In this document: piece by piece, positions 49,314 through 58,240 of the stretch | Position numbering within the stretch: position 1 is the stretch's first letter | Layout of the letters: every line of letters begins with the position of its first letter | Assembly: GCA_022788205.1 (NCBI GenBank) | Contig: JALEVQ010000099.1 | Coordinates: forward strand, 1 to 64,000 | Length of the DNA stretch: 64,000 bases | From: Robinsoniella sp. | Lineage (GTDB): Bacteria; Bacillota; Clostridia; Lachnospirales; Lachnospiraceae | Direction of reading: 5' to 3' | Notes under the pieces: model-generated | What the model saw: the letters and a program-made list of their open reading frames with translations, nothing else | The model's database searches: none | What the model was told of the DNA's origin: nothing | Translations under genes and position numbers: made by a program

Positions 49314-49691
49314 TTATCTCCTGCCAAGAATGATAATGACAACCATTGCGATCGCGCAGAGGACAAGCACCGTGTCTATCACTCTCACCGTCACATGATG
49401 CTCATAAAGCCAATCATACGCCTTTTCTTTTTCATTTTTTTCTTGTGGCATTGATTTCTTATCATCTTTTTTTGAGTTAGAATCTTTTTCAATGTCGTCA
49501 GACTCTCCGTCTCTGACAGACTCCTGATTTTCTTCCTGCTCCTCGCTGCACTCCGCCACGGAAGTTTCTTCGATCTTGTCTGCAGCCGGAATTTTATACG
49601 GTGTGCTTTCTGCATTTCTGCCATCCACACTTTCATCCATCTGTCTGTCAAATGTCCCCGACATTTCTTCTTTCTTTTCTTCGTCTCTCAT
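49314..49691 (-). CDS. Small acidic tail-anchored membrane protein, unknown
   Basis: This 125-residue protein has a long, charged and low-complexity N-terminal part. It is rich in Glu, Asp, Lys and Ser (for example EECSEEQEENQESV-like runs and KKDDKKSMPQEKNEKEKAYD). A single C-terminal membrane segment (VIDTVLVLCAIAMVVIIILG) ends in RR. No family is recognised. It follows mglC by 14 bp and precedes the operon terminator, so it is transcribed with the sugar importer. The topology suggests a cytoplasmic disordered arm tethered to the membrane, perhaps modulating the transporter or the YesM sensor; this is inference. Confidence 0.7.
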   Translation of the reverse strand: MRDEEKKEEMSGTFDRQMDESVDGRNAESTPYKIPAADKIEETSVAECSEEQEENQESVRDGESDDIEKDSNSKKDDKKSMPQEKNEKEKAYDWLYEHHVTVRVIDTVLVLCAIAMVVIIILGRR

Positions 49692-49705
49692 AGATACCGA
49701 ATCAA

Positions 49706-50686
49706 TTATTTCTTAACGATGTATTTTCTGATATCAAGAGCGATAGCGATTACGATTACGACACCCTGTGCGATGTACTGGTAGTTTGTGTTGACTCCCA
49801 GGAACTGCAGAGCAGATTTCAGAAGCTCGAATACTGCAACACCGATAATACATCCGGAAACTTTACCGATACCACCGTTTACAGATACACCACCGATTGT
49901 ACAAGCTGCGATAGCTTCCAGCTCGTAACCCTGTCCTAAGTTAACAGATGTTCCACCGGATTTTCCACCCAGAAGGAAACCTGCGATTGCGTACATAGCA
50001 CCTGCTGTAACGTAGATGATTGTTTTTACTTTCTTTACATTTACACCAGAAACCTCAGCTGCTGCCTCGTTTCCACCGATTGCATACATATATTTTCCAT
50101 GACGTGTATAGTTATAGATAAACCAGAAAATAGCTGCTGCGATAACCAGATAAATAAACAGGTATGGAACACCAAACAACTTACCCTGGCAGAAGTTGAT
50201 GTAGTCCTGACGATAGCTACCGATTGGCTGAGCACCTGTGATAACGAGTGCAACACCGTAGATGATCAACTGTGTACCCAGTGTACAGATGAATGCCGGT
50301 ACCTGAAGGTAAGAAATAACAATTGCATTCAATAAACCAAACAGAGCGCAGACTACCATGACGATCAGAAGAACTACGATAACTGGCAGCTGTGGGAAGT
50401 TTGGAAGTAATCTTTTACTTGCTTCTGGATTCTGAAGCATCATACCTGCAAGACATCCTGCAAGACCTACTGCACGTCCAGCGGAAAGGTCCGTACCTTT
50501 TGTGATCAAACAGCCGCTGACACCGAGAGCGATGATAACACGCGGAGCAGCATTGATAGCAAGGTTGGAAAGGTTTTTGATGCTACGGAAGGTAGGTACT
50601 GTGATACCTACATAGATTACCAGGACTGCCAACAACAGAATGATTCCGTTGTTCGTCACAAATTTTTTAACTTTATCACTTGTCAT
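49706..50686 (-). CDS. mglC: Galactose/methyl galactoside ABC transporter permease (MglC)
   Basis: This 326-residue permease has about eight to ten membrane segments. MglC/RbsC motifs are RVIIALGVSGCLITKGTDLS, AGRAVGLAGCLAGM, HGKYMYAIGGNEAAAEVSGV, NLGQGYELEAIAACTIGGVS and NGGIGKVSGCIIG. It forms the sugar channel with the double-domain ATPase MglA encoded 19 bp upstream. AGGAGG precedes its start. The operon order is mglB, mglA, mglC, small membrane protein. Confidence 0.93.
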   Translation of the reverse strand: MTSDKVKKFVTNNGIILLLAVLVIYVGITVPTFRSIKNLSNLAINAAPRVIIALGVSGCLITKGTDLSAGRAVGLAGCLAGMMLQNPEASKRLLPNFPQLPVIVVLLIVMVVCALFGLLNAIVISYLQVPAFICTLGTQLIIYGVALVITGAQPIGSYRQDYINFCQGKLFGVPYLFIYLVIAAAIFWFIYNYTRHGKYMYAIGGNEAAAEVSGVNVKKVKTIIYVTAGAMYAIAGFLLGGKSGGTSVNLGQGYELEAIAACTIGGVSVNGGIGKVSGCIIGVAVFELLKSALQFLGVNTNYQYIAQGVVIVIAIALDIRKYIVKK

Positions 50687-50705
50687 TCTTTTTCTCCTCC
50701 TTTAT

Positions 50706-52232
50706 CTAGAACCGGGTTGCATACTGCATAATGTTCTCCTGTGTTGCCTCTTCGCCGCTGACTTCACCTGTGATCTTACCGTTACACATAACCATGATAC
50801 GGTTGGATACACCGATCAACTCTGGCATTTCAGAAGAAATCATAATGATACCTTTGCCCTGTTTTGCAAGCTGAATCATAATCTGATAAATCTCATATTT
50901 TGCACCTACGTCGATACCACGTGTAGGCTCATCCATGATCAGAACATCTGGATTATTTGCCAGCCAGCGAGAAATGATAACTTTCTGCTGGTTACCACCG
51001 GAAAGACTGGAGATCCATGTCTTGCTGCTCGGTGTCTTGATACTCAGCTTCTTGACATTGTCTGCCACCAGCTGTTCGATTTTCTTTAAGTTCAGTTTAA
51101 TTCCTGCTTCCAGATACTTATTCAGAGATGCGATGGATACGTTATCCGCAATTGACAGACATCCCAAAATACCTGTTCCACGGCGGTCCTCAGTGATCAT
51201 ACCGATACCATTGTTGATGGCATCCTGAGGGCGCTTGATGTTAATTTTCTTGCCGTTCAGGATTACTTCACCGGAGGTGATGTGGCGCATTCCGAAGATT
51301 GCCTCCATGAGCTCTGTTCTCTGTGCTCCAACCAATCCTCCAAAGCCGAGGATCTCACCTTTGCGCAATTTGAAAGAACAATCCTTGAAGGAATCGGAAT
51401 GAATACTGGTGAAATTCTTCACTTCCATCAGTACCTCACCTGGCTGATTGTCAAGCTCAGGATATACGTTTGTCAGCTCACGACCTACCATCGCCTTTAC
51501 GATGCCGTTGTCATCGATATAGTCATAAGCCGCATTGTCCTTCTGCATCGACCATGTACCCACGTATGTACCATCACGCATGATCGTGATATCATCAGAG
51601 ATCTGACGCAGCTCTGCCATCTTGTGGGAGATAAATACGAAGGAAACTCCTCTTGCTTTCAGATCACGAACAATTTTGAACAGTGCCTCTACCTCATTGT
51701 CCGTCAGTGAGGAGGTCGGCTCGTCCAGAATGATCAGTCTTGCTTCCTGAGATACTGCCTTTGCGATCTCGATCTGCTGCATCTGTGAAATAGAAAGACG
51801 TCCCAGCTGTCTCTTTGGATCAAACGTCATTTTTACGTTCTTCAGCCATTTCTCAGCCTCCGCGTTCATCGTCTTGTGGTCGATGACCTGCAGTGGTCCG
51901 AATTTTTTCACTGGGTAACGTCCCAGATACATATTCTCTGCGATGGATCTCGCCGGAACCGGCTGCAGCTCCTGGTGCACCATGGCAAGACCTTTGCGGA
52001 GCGCCTCATCAGGATTGTGAATATCTACTTTCTCCCCATCAACATAGACTTCTCCCTCGTCCATATGGTAAATACCGAACAGACATTTCATAAGGGTGGA
52101 CTTTCCAGCACCGTTCTCACCCATCAAGGCATGTACTGTACCGGGACGTACTTTCAGGTTAACGCTGTCCAAGGCTTTAACACCTGGGAAACTCTTGCTG
52201 ACGCCGCGCATTTCCAATCTGTATTCTGCCAT
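50706..52232 (-). CDS. mglA: Galactose/methyl galactoside ABC transporter ATP-binding protein (MglA)
   Basis: This 508-residue protein has two fused ATPase domains, as expected for the MglA/RbsA/AraG group. The first has MGENGAGKSTLMKCLFG, LSISQMQQIEIAKAVS and IILDEPTSSLTDNE. The second has FGGLVGAQRTELMEAIFG (degenerate Walker A, normal for this group), LSGGNQQKVIISRWL and VLIMDEPTRGIDVGAKYEIY. The start at MAEYRLEMRGV is chosen because GGAGAGAATGGG precedes it; a form six codons longer would start within that site. It powers MglC, and ligand comes from MglB encoded upstream. Confidence 0.94.
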   Translation of the reverse strand: MAEYRLEMRGVSKSFPGVKALDSVNLKVRPGTVHALMGENGAGKSTLMKCLFGIYHMDEGEVYVDGEKVDIHNPDEALRKGLAMVHQELQPVPARSIAENMYLGRYPVKKFGPLQVIDHKTMNAEAEKWLKNVKMTFDPKRQLGRLSISQMQQIEIAKAVSQEARLIILDEPTSSLTDNEVEALFKIVRDLKARGVSFVFISHKMAELRQISDDITIMRDGTYVGTWSMQKDNAAYDYIDDNGIVKAMVGRELTNVYPELDNQPGEVLMEVKNFTSIHSDSFKDCSFKLRKGEILGFGGLVGAQRTELMEAIFGMRHITSGEVILNGKKINIKRPQDAINNGIGMITEDRRGTGILGCLSIADNVSIASLNKYLEAGIKLNLKKIEQLVADNVKKLSIKTPSSKTWISSLSGGNQQKVIISRWLANNPDVLIMDEPTRGIDVGAKYEIYQIMIQLAKQGKGIIMISSEMPELIGVSNRIMVMCNGKITGEVSGEEATQENIMQYATRF

Positions 52233-52317
52233 CCCATTCTCTCCTTTCATAAAATCGGGTGTGCCGTGCAGGACACACCCGAGATAAATTCTTATTTATT
52301 TTCCAATGTTTTTGGAA

Positions 52318-53352
52318 TTATTTCAGCATTTCAAGAACTTCTGCTGCGTTGTCTGTAGTAACTTTTGCATAGTCTACCATGTTGATAGGAGCTACTTCTT
52401 CGCCTTTCAGGAATTTGATAGCCTCGTTAGCTGCCTCGTGTGCCTGGCTGATGTGATCGTTGAATACTGTACCTGTGTAGTTTCCAGCGATGATGTTATC
52501 CAGAGCGTCTGTCAGAGCGTCAACACCTAACAGATAGATATCTTCGTTAACAACTCTTCCTGCTGCCAGGATAGACTGCATAGCACCAAGACCCATAGCG
52601 TCGTTGTTGCAGAATACAACTTCGATCTGATCGCCGAACTGTGTCAGAGCATCCTGAACGATCTGCTGTCCTTTAGCCTGATCCCAGTCACCTCTCTGAA
52701 GCAGTAACTCTTCAACTTCCATACCAGCATCTGTCAGAGCTTTTACGGAGAACTCTGTTCTGTACTGAGCATCTACGTTCTCTGGGTCACCCTGTACCAT
52801 GATGTAGCTGATCTTGCCATCGCCATTGATATCACCTTTGTTAGCTGTCTCAAGAACGATTTCGCCCTGGAATGTTCCAGACTGTCTAGCATCAGCACCA
52901 ACGTATGTAGCTTTGATTCCTTCAGCTACCCATCTGTCAGACTCTGCCTCGTCTGGCTGACGGTTGATGTAAACTACAGGGATACCAGCTTCGTTACACA
53001 GATCTGTAACCTGTGGAGCGGAAGAAGACTGAACTAAGTTCAGGATCATAACGTCAACACCAGCTGTGATGAAGTTGTTGATCTGGTTTGTCTGCTCTGC
53101 CTGATCGTTCTTTCCATCCTGAACCATGATGTTGGACTCTTTGAATCCTAAGCTTACTAAGTAGTCAACTAACTCTTCTCTGTACAGTGTCATGAAGTTA
53201 TCAGCGAACTGATAGATAGCGATACCGATTGTTGTGTTCTCAACGTCGATACCTGTCAGATCGATAGGAGCTTCCTCTGCTGCGAATGCTGGAACTGCCA
53301 TAGATGTTGCCATTGCTGCTGTTAATAACATAGCTACAATTTTCTTTTTCAT
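52318..53352 (-). CDS. mglB: Galactose-binding protein of ABC transporter (MglB)
   Basis: This 344-residue secreted protein has a signal peptide (MLLTAAMATSMAVPAFA-AEE) and no lipobox. It shows MglB features: TIGIAIYQFADNFMTLYREE, DVMILNLVQSSSAPQVTDLC, PVVYINRQPDEAES, YVGADARQSGTFQGEIVLE, the calcium-site-like DINGDGKISYIMVQG and EVVFCNNDAMGLGAMQSILA. It is the first gene of the mgl operon. Its promoter carries 21-bp-phased T-tract repeats abutting the -35. The lipoprotein at 43.6 kb is a diverged second MglB. Ligands are probably galactose or glucose. Confidence 0.92.
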   Translation of the reverse strand: MKKKIVAMLLTAAMATSMAVPAFAAEEAPIDLTGIDVENTTIGIAIYQFADNFMTLYREELVDYLVSLGFKESNIMVQDGKNDQAEQTNQINNFITAGVDVMILNLVQSSSAPQVTDLCNEAGIPVVYINRQPDEAESDRWVAEGIKATYVGADARQSGTFQGEIVLETANKGDINGDGKISYIMVQGDPENVDAQYRTEFSVKALTDAGMEVEELLLQRGDWDQAKGQQIVQDALTQFGDQIEVVFCNNDAMGLGAMQSILAAGRVVNEDIYLLGVDALTDALDNIIAGNYTGTVFNDHISQAHEAANEAIKFLKGEEVAPINMVDYAKVTTDNAAEVLEMLK

Positions 53353-53406
53353 TGTTGAAATATCCTCCTTTTTTCAAACGCCCTCTGCGTTTCTTTTGAT
53401 GATGTT

Positions 53407-53525
53407 ATTTTAACAGATCACCCTCAAAAATTACATACATTTTTTTTTGATCTTCCTACATTTTTTTCATCAAGTCGTATATTTTTTAATAGAATCCTCT
53501 GTTCACTTTGTATATTTTTTCTCTC
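53407..53525 (-). promoter_or_regulatory. mglB promoter with 21-bp-phased T-tract repeats (probable YesN operator)
   Basis: On the minus strand a -10 TAAAAT (53412-53407) and a weak -35 TGTAAT (53435-53430) are 17 bp apart. Immediately upstream, plus-strand repeats TACATTTTTTT, TACATTTTTTT and TATATTTTTTA begin near 53436, 53457 and 53478, an exact 21-bp period. A fourth TATATTTTTT follows at 53511. Repeats adjoining a poor -35 fit activation by an AraC-type regulator. Confidence 0.65.
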
Positions 53526-53559
53526 GTCTCTCTCTCTTTTACAAATTCCTTCGTCATTT

Positions 53560-55257
53560 TCATTTCTTTCTTGCCATTTTTTCGTTGATATCTATAGCGG
53601 TTGTTTTTATCTCATCTTCCTGTTTTTCCTCAGAATTTAAACTTTTGTAATACTTGCTGGGCGCCACGCCATACTTCTTTTTAAACACATAGCTGAAATA
53701 ATTCGGCTCAGAGTATCCTACTTTTTCCGCAATCACATAGGTCTTCTCCGTCGTATCCTTCAAAAGTTCCAGTGCCTTTTTCAGTCTCAAATTTGTCAGA
53801 TACGAGACATAGCTCTCTCCGACCTCTTTCTTAAAAATCGTTGAAAAATATGCAGCACTTATATGAAGCTCCTGGCAAATCATCTCCACGGAAAGAGAAG
53901 GTTCCTGGTAATGTATTTCAATGAATGCCTTTGCTTTATTGATCAGTTTCAGTGTCGCATCTTCCCTCTCACGTCCGATCTCTCTCTGAATATGTACACA
54001 GATGGATTTGAGCAGCTCTTTCATCTTTGCAGCTGATTTGATCCGGAAAATCTGTTCGATATAGCCATGTAAAATTTCCGCCCCGTCTCCCCCGTGGAGG
54101 TCACATTTCTCTGCAAATTTCAGCATATTGATGACAAGAGAGATGTAATAGATTCTCACATGGCTGTCGTGAATCTTGCTTCTCTCTGCCTGATCCACAA
54201 TCTCATCCACACACTGACACACTTTTTCCTCTGTGCCAAATTTCATACTGACAACCAACTGATCTTCCAGTTTATCCTCAAAGAGCAAACTTTCACTCTG
54301 TCCCGGCTCCACATCCTGGATGTAGATTGCCTTTCCTTTCCCCATAATACGATAATAACCCAGCGCCTCTTTTGACTCCTGGTAGGAAATCGGAATCTCC
54401 GTCACATCCTCCACAGTACTTCCTACACCTGCCGTGATCTCGACATCAAGCAGTTTTTGACACGAGTGGCAAAAATGATTAAAGAACATCGTCACTTTTC
54501 TTCCACTGTCCTCTTGCTCCAGTCCCAGAATTACACTCCAGCCCGATGCCGTTCTCAAAAAAATGCTCGCATACTCATCTTGAATCATTTCCTCCAGATA
54601 TTGCTTCACCGAAAAGCGCTGCATCTCATCCCAGTCAATCTCATCCATCGAATCACCGCTGTACTTTGCTTTCTCCTGGGACATCATGAGTGTTACCACG
54701 AGATACCCTGCTTTTGATACCATAGGAATCTGATACTGAGACATTTTGTGATATATTTCTTCTCTGTTCTTCACTTTTCCGTGAATCAGCTCTGTCAGAA
54801 AATGTTCCCTGAGCACAGGAATGCCCTTTAAATATACCTCTCTCAACTGTTCCAGATCTCGCTTTTTGGAGATATCCTCCACGATCGATCGGCGGATCTT
54901 CTGCAAAACTTCCATCAACTCTTCTATATTAATGGGTTTCAGAATATAATCTATGACATGATATCTCAGCGCTTCCTTAACATACTCAAATTCATCAAAT
55001 CCAGAAAAAATGACCACTTTTATGTCAGCATACTCTTCCTTCAGCGTCGCAGCAAGCTCCAAGCCATCCATAAAAGGCATCCTGACATCTGTCAGGACAA
55101 CATCTGGCTCATTCGCTTCAATCATTTCCAGCGCTTCCCGACCGTTGCTGACACTGCCGATCAACTCATACCCTATCTTCTCCCAATCTATCTTCTTTGC
55201 GATAATTTCTCTGACCTGCTCTTCATCGTCCACCAACAAGATCTTTAAAAAGTCCAC
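53560..55257 (-). CDS. YesN-type response regulator (second copy, no adjacent kinase)
   Basis: This 565-residue protein has a receiver (KILLVDDEEQVREIIAKKID, acceptor VVLTDVRMPFMDGLEL), a central helical region, and an AraC double HTH (LSVEMICQELHISAAYFSTI, YVIAEKVGYSEPNYFSYVFK, YGVAPSKYY). It ends with a charged tail of about 30 residues (SEEKQEDEIKTTAIDINEKM). It is a paralogue of the YesN at 47.6-49.2 kb but has no YesM beside it. It lies directly upstream of mglB, so it may share the YesM kinase or respond to another one, giving a second input on sugar uptake. Its own promoter lies about 140 bp upstream. Confidence 0.9.
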   Translation of the reverse strand: MDFLKILLVDDEEQVREIIAKKIDWEKIGYELIGSVSNGREALEMIEANEPDVVLTDVRMPFMDGLELAATLKEEYADIKVVIFSGFDEFEYVKEALRYHVIDYILKPINIEELMEVLQKIRRSIVEDISKKRDLEQLREVYLKGIPVLREHFLTELIHGKVKNREEIYHKMSQYQIPMVSKAGYLVVTLMMSQEKAKYSGDSMDEIDWDEMQRFSVKQYLEEMIQDEYASIFLRTASGWSVILGLEQEDSGRKVTMFFNHFCHSCQKLLDVEITAGVGSTVEDVTEIPISYQESKEALGYYRIMGKGKAIYIQDVEPGQSESLLFEDKLEDQLVVSMKFGTEEKVCQCVDEIVDQAERSKIHDSHVRIYYISLVINMLKFAEKCDLHGGDGAEILHGYIEQIFRIKSAAKMKELLKSICVHIQREIGREREDATLKLINKAKAFIEIHYQEPSLSVEMICQELHISAAYFSTIFKKEVGESYVSYLTNLRLKKALELLKDTTEKTYVIAEKVGYSEPNYFSYVFKKKYGVAPSKYYKSLNSEEKQEDEIKTTAIDINEKMARKK

Positions 55258-55400
55258 AAATTCACCCCATCTTTCATCCTACCGCAAAACCTTTACCCTC
55301 ACCCCTGCCCTTCCCTTTGTCTTTTGAATCGCTATCTCTTCTCCACTCTGTATCTGCCCAAAGAAAAATCCTGTCTTGTAAGATTCCACAAATTACATCA

Positions 55401-55429
55401 ATTTTACTGAAAATTTTTCCATGTGTCAA
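55401..55429 (-). promoter_or_regulatory. Promoter of second yesN gene
   Basis: A perfect TTGACA (55429-55424), a 17-bp spacer and TAAAAT (55406-55401) on the minus strand give an untranslated leader of about 140 nt before the ATG at 55257. Confidence 0.75.
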
Positions 55430-55489
55430 CCTCAGTAGAAAAACATTGTGTGACGAAATAACAGAAAGATGGTTTCTTCTGAAAACCGA

Positions 55490-55518
55490 TTGCAGACCTC
55501 CCTTATCAATGATATAAT
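55490..55518 (+). promoter_or_regulatory. Promoter of GT2/ATP-grasp/SMR operon
   Basis: TTGCAG (55490-55495), a 17-bp spacer and TATAAT (55513-55518) lie about 58 bp upstream of the glycosyltransferase ATG. Confidence 0.75.
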
Positions 55519-55576
55519 GTGCAATAGCGCGAATGATATCATTCCACCAACCACTTATCAAAAGGAGAAAATACGA

Positions 55577-56554
55577 ATGTTAGTATCTGTTGTCGTTCCT
55601 TGTTATAATTCACAAAACACAATCAAAAACGTGGTAGAACTGACGATCCAGGAATTTCAGAAGATGCCTCAATATACCTATGAATTTGTTCTCGTCAATG
55701 ATTACTCGAAAGATCACACCTTCCTCTCCATCAAAGAACTTGCGCAAAAATATCCTTTCGTCAAAGGCGTCAATCTTGCCCGCAATTTCGGGCAGCATAA
55801 CGCTTTAATGGCAGCGCTTCACTATGCTGAGGGTGACTTGATCGTGGGAATGGATGACGATCTTCAGACTCACCCGTCTCAGATGCACATTCTCCTGGAC
55901 AAGATTCAGGAAGGATACGATCTCGTCTATGGGAATTATGCGAAGAGAAAAAATTCTTTTCTTAAAAATCTATCCAGCAAATTTAATGCCGTCACTTCCC
56001 GGGTTTTGCTTGGACGCCCCAAAGAGATTGTCTCCAGCAATTACTGGGTGATTAACCGCTATGTGAGGGACGAAGTCATAAAATATCAAAATTTTAATCC
56101 CTACATCGATGCTTTGTTTTACCGGTGTACAAATAAAATCGCCGATGTCACCATCGAACATCACAAACGTGAGGAGGGTTCTTCCAACTACACTTTCTCA
56201 AAGCTTGTCAAGCTCTGGCTTGCCTACTGGAATTTTTCTGTGATTCCTCTGAGAATTTCTTCTTTTCTCGGAATCATTTTTTCACTCTGTGGATTTCTGG
56301 GCGCTATCATCACTCTGATTCGTCAGCTGATCGCCCCCAGTTCACAGCTCGGGTGGGCTTCCATCATGTGTGCACTTTTTTTGTTCTTCGGTTTTGTCCT
56401 TCTTGTTCTCGGAATTATCGGAGAATACCTTGGCAAAATCATGCTCTGTATCAACAATACGCCACAATTTATTGTCAGGGAAACCATCAATGTACCATCA
56501 AACAGTAACCAAACGAATCAAAACGAAAGGACCGAAGCCGAAAATCATGCGTAA
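55577..56554 (+). CDS. Polyprenyl-phosphate glycosyltransferase, GT2 family (ArnC/GtrB/DPM-like)
   Basis: This 325-residue protein has a GT-A domain with SVVVPCYNSQNTI, FVLVNDYSKDHTFLSIKELA, GVNLARNFGQHNALMAAL and VGMDDDLQTHPSQM (metal-binding DDD). HHKREEGSSNYTFSKLVKLW precedes two C-terminal membrane segments (SFLGIIFSLCGFLGAIITLI, MCALFLFFGFVLLVLGIIG). This is the layout of enzymes that move a sugar from a nucleotide to undecaprenyl phosphate, such as ArnC, GtrB and YfdH. The start at 55577 follows AAGGAG by nine bases. It overlaps the next gene by eight bases. The operon context suggests that its lipid-linked sugar is modified and flipped. Confidence 0.9.
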   Translation: MLVSVVVPCYNSQNTIKNVVELTIQEFQKMPQYTYEFVLVNDYSKDHTFLSIKELAQKYPFVKGVNLARNFGQHNALMAALHYAEGDLIVGMDDDLQTHPSQMHILLDKIQEGYDLVYGNYAKRKNSFLKNLSSKFNAVTSRVLLGRPKEIVSSNYWVINRYVRDEVIKYQNFNPYIDALFYRCTNKIADVTIEHHKREEGSSNYTFSKLVKLWLAYWNFSVIPLRISSFLGIIFSLCGFLGAIITLIRQLIAPSSQLGWASIMCALFLFFGFVLLVLGIIGEYLGKIMLCINNTPQFIVRETINVPSNSNQTNQNERTEAENHA

Positions 56555-57764
56555 ATTACTGATTCTGGGAGCCGGCATTTATCAGGTTCCCCTCATCCAA
56601 AAAGCAAAAGAAATGGGACTGTTCACCATCGCAGCGAGCTATGCCGGTCCTTATCCGGGGCTCGCTCTCGCTGACAAAGTGTATGACACGGACACGACTG
56701 ATATGGAAGGAATCCTCTCCATCGCACGTTCCGAAGAAATTGATGGGATCTGCACGACTGGCACAGATGTCGCCATCAAATCCCTTGGATTTGTGTGTGA
56801 GAAATGCGGGCTGCCCGGTCTGTCGTTTTCTTCCGCACTGCTCGCCACTGACAAGTCAAAGATGAAAAAATCATTTTTGCAGGGCGGTGTCTCTACTGCT
56901 TCCTTCTATCAAGTCTTTTCCCTTGAGGAAGCCATCCAGGCTTTTCTTACTCTACAGCCACCAGTCATGGTGAAAGCTTCTGACAGTTCCGGAAGCCGCG
57001 GTATTACACGCGCAGAGACAGTGGAAGAACTCGTCTATGCCTACGATGCAGCGCGCAGCGTCACGAAAAAGCCATATCTCCTGGTCGAAAAATTTCTGAC
57101 AGGTCATGAGATCGGCGTGGACGGTATTTTGCAGGACGGAACCTGGAAACTGCTGCTTCCACACGATAAATATATGTACAAAGCAGGCAACACCACAATT
57201 CCTGCCGGGCACTCCTTCCCGTTTACGTGTTCTCCTCAGATGGAGCATGAGATCAAACGCCAGATGTCTCTGGCTGCTCTCAGCCTCGGGCTTGACAACT
57301 GCGCCGTCAACGCGGATCTTCTCATCTGCGATGACCGTGTCTTTGTCCTCGAGATGGGCGGACGTGCCGGCGCCACCTGTATCCCGGAGCTGATCTCCTG
57401 CTATACAGGAGTGGATTACTATGAGCAGATTATCAAAAATGCACTCGGAGAGAAAGTCTCCTTCGGAGAATACAGTGAGATTCCTTGTATCTCCCGGCTT
57501 TTGTTCTGCCCGCGTGCCGGTGTTCTCACCCATCTGCGTGACTACTGTATCTCACAGCTCCAGACAGAGTATACCAAAATTCAGCTTGACTATCAGATCG
57601 GCGATTTCATCCCCTCTGTCACGAATGGAACCGACCGAATTGGATCCATCGTCCATCAGGGTTTCCCTGGTCAGAGTCTGAACAGTCTGTCAAAAGAAAT
57701 GAATCAGATTCTCTCTTCCTTGCAGGCAGCAATCTATGTTGACGGGATCCCGCTTCATCCCTGA
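56547..57764 (+). CDS. ATP-grasp superfamily enzyme (carbamoyl-phosphate-synthase/PurK-like ligase)
   Basis: This 405-residue protein has an N-terminal nucleotide-binding-like domain (KLLILGAGIYQVPLIQKAKE, SYAGPYPGLALADKVYDTDT). An ATP-grasp domain follows: ATDKSKMKKSFLQGGVSTAS, PVMVKASDSSGSRGITRAET (P-loop-like lid), LLVEKFLTGHEIGVDGIL and VFVLEMGGRAGATCIPELIS. ATP-grasp enzymes join a carboxylate to an amine or thiol through acyl-phosphate. Set between a polyprenyl-phosphate GT and two flippase-like proteins, it may attach an amino acid or acyl group to the lipid-linked sugar. The substrate is not known. The start MRKLLILGAG overlaps the GT2 stop by eight bases. Confidence 0.82.
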   Translation: MRKLLILGAGIYQVPLIQKAKEMGLFTIAASYAGPYPGLALADKVYDTDTTDMEGILSIARSEEIDGICTTGTDVAIKSLGFVCEKCGLPGLSFSSALLATDKSKMKKSFLQGGVSTASFYQVFSLEEAIQAFLTLQPPVMVKASDSSGSRGITRAETVEELVYAYDAARSVTKKPYLLVEKFLTGHEIGVDGILQDGTWKLLLPHDKYMYKAGNTTIPAGHSFPFTCSPQMEHEIKRQMSLAALSLGLDNCAVNADLLICDDRVFVLEMGGRAGATCIPELISCYTGVDYYEQIIKNALGEKVSFGEYSEIPCISRLLFCPRAGVLTHLRDYCISQLQTEYTKIQLDYQIGDFIPSVTNGTDRIGSIVHQGFPGQSLNSLSKEMNQILSSLQAAIYVDGIPLHP

Positions 57765-57850
57765 TCTGAAAAACAGGCAGAATATCATTCGCTCAAGCTT
57801 CACACATCCCAGTCTGATTCTTGAGCGAACCGAAAGGAATAAAAATCCAA

Positions 57851-58207
57851 ATGAAAAAATTTATCAACTATCTTTTGCTTCATCTCAATATTATGTTATT
57901 CTCTTTTACCGGCGTATTTTCAAAACTGGCGAGCAATACCTACAAGGAACATGGCATCTTTCATCCTTCCTTTTTACTCTTTTTGTTCCTCATGCTCTTA
58001 AACTGCGGCATCTACGCGCTCGCCTGGCAGAGAGTCATCAAACATTTTTCTCTGTCTGTCGCCTATGCTAACCGCAGTGTCTATCTGATCTGGTCTCAGC
58101 TCTGGGCAGTCTTGCTCTTCCATGAAACTTTGTCGCTCAACAACATCATCGGGATGATCATTCTTTTCTTTGGTGTCTTGACGGTACAGAAATATGCCCA
58201 GCAATAA
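57851..58207 (+). CDS. SMR/EamA-like small membrane protein, ArnE/F-like subunit 1
   Basis: This 118-residue protein has four predicted membrane segments (LLHLNIMLFSFTGVFSKLAS, FLLFLFLMLLNCGIYALAWQ, VYLIWSQLWAVLLFHETLSL, IIGMIILFFGVLTVQ). The SMR/DMT signature SVAYANRSVYLIWSQLWAVL and HETLS are seen. It is partnered by a second four-helix protein directly downstream. ArnE/ArnF pairs flip undecaprenyl-phosphate-aminoarabinose, and a similar flipping role here is inferred from the ArnC-like first gene. The start MKKFINYLL is used; an in-frame TTG ten codons upstream lacks a better ribosome site. Confidence 0.8.
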   Translation: MKKFINYLLLHLNIMLFSFTGVFSKLASNTYKEHGIFHPSFLLFLFLMLLNCGIYALAWQRVIKHFSLSVAYANRSVYLIWSQLWAVLLFHETLSLNNIIGMIILFFGVLTVQKYAQQ

Positions 58208-58240
58208 TTTATCTTCACAAGAGGAGGCTTTGGTAAGATT

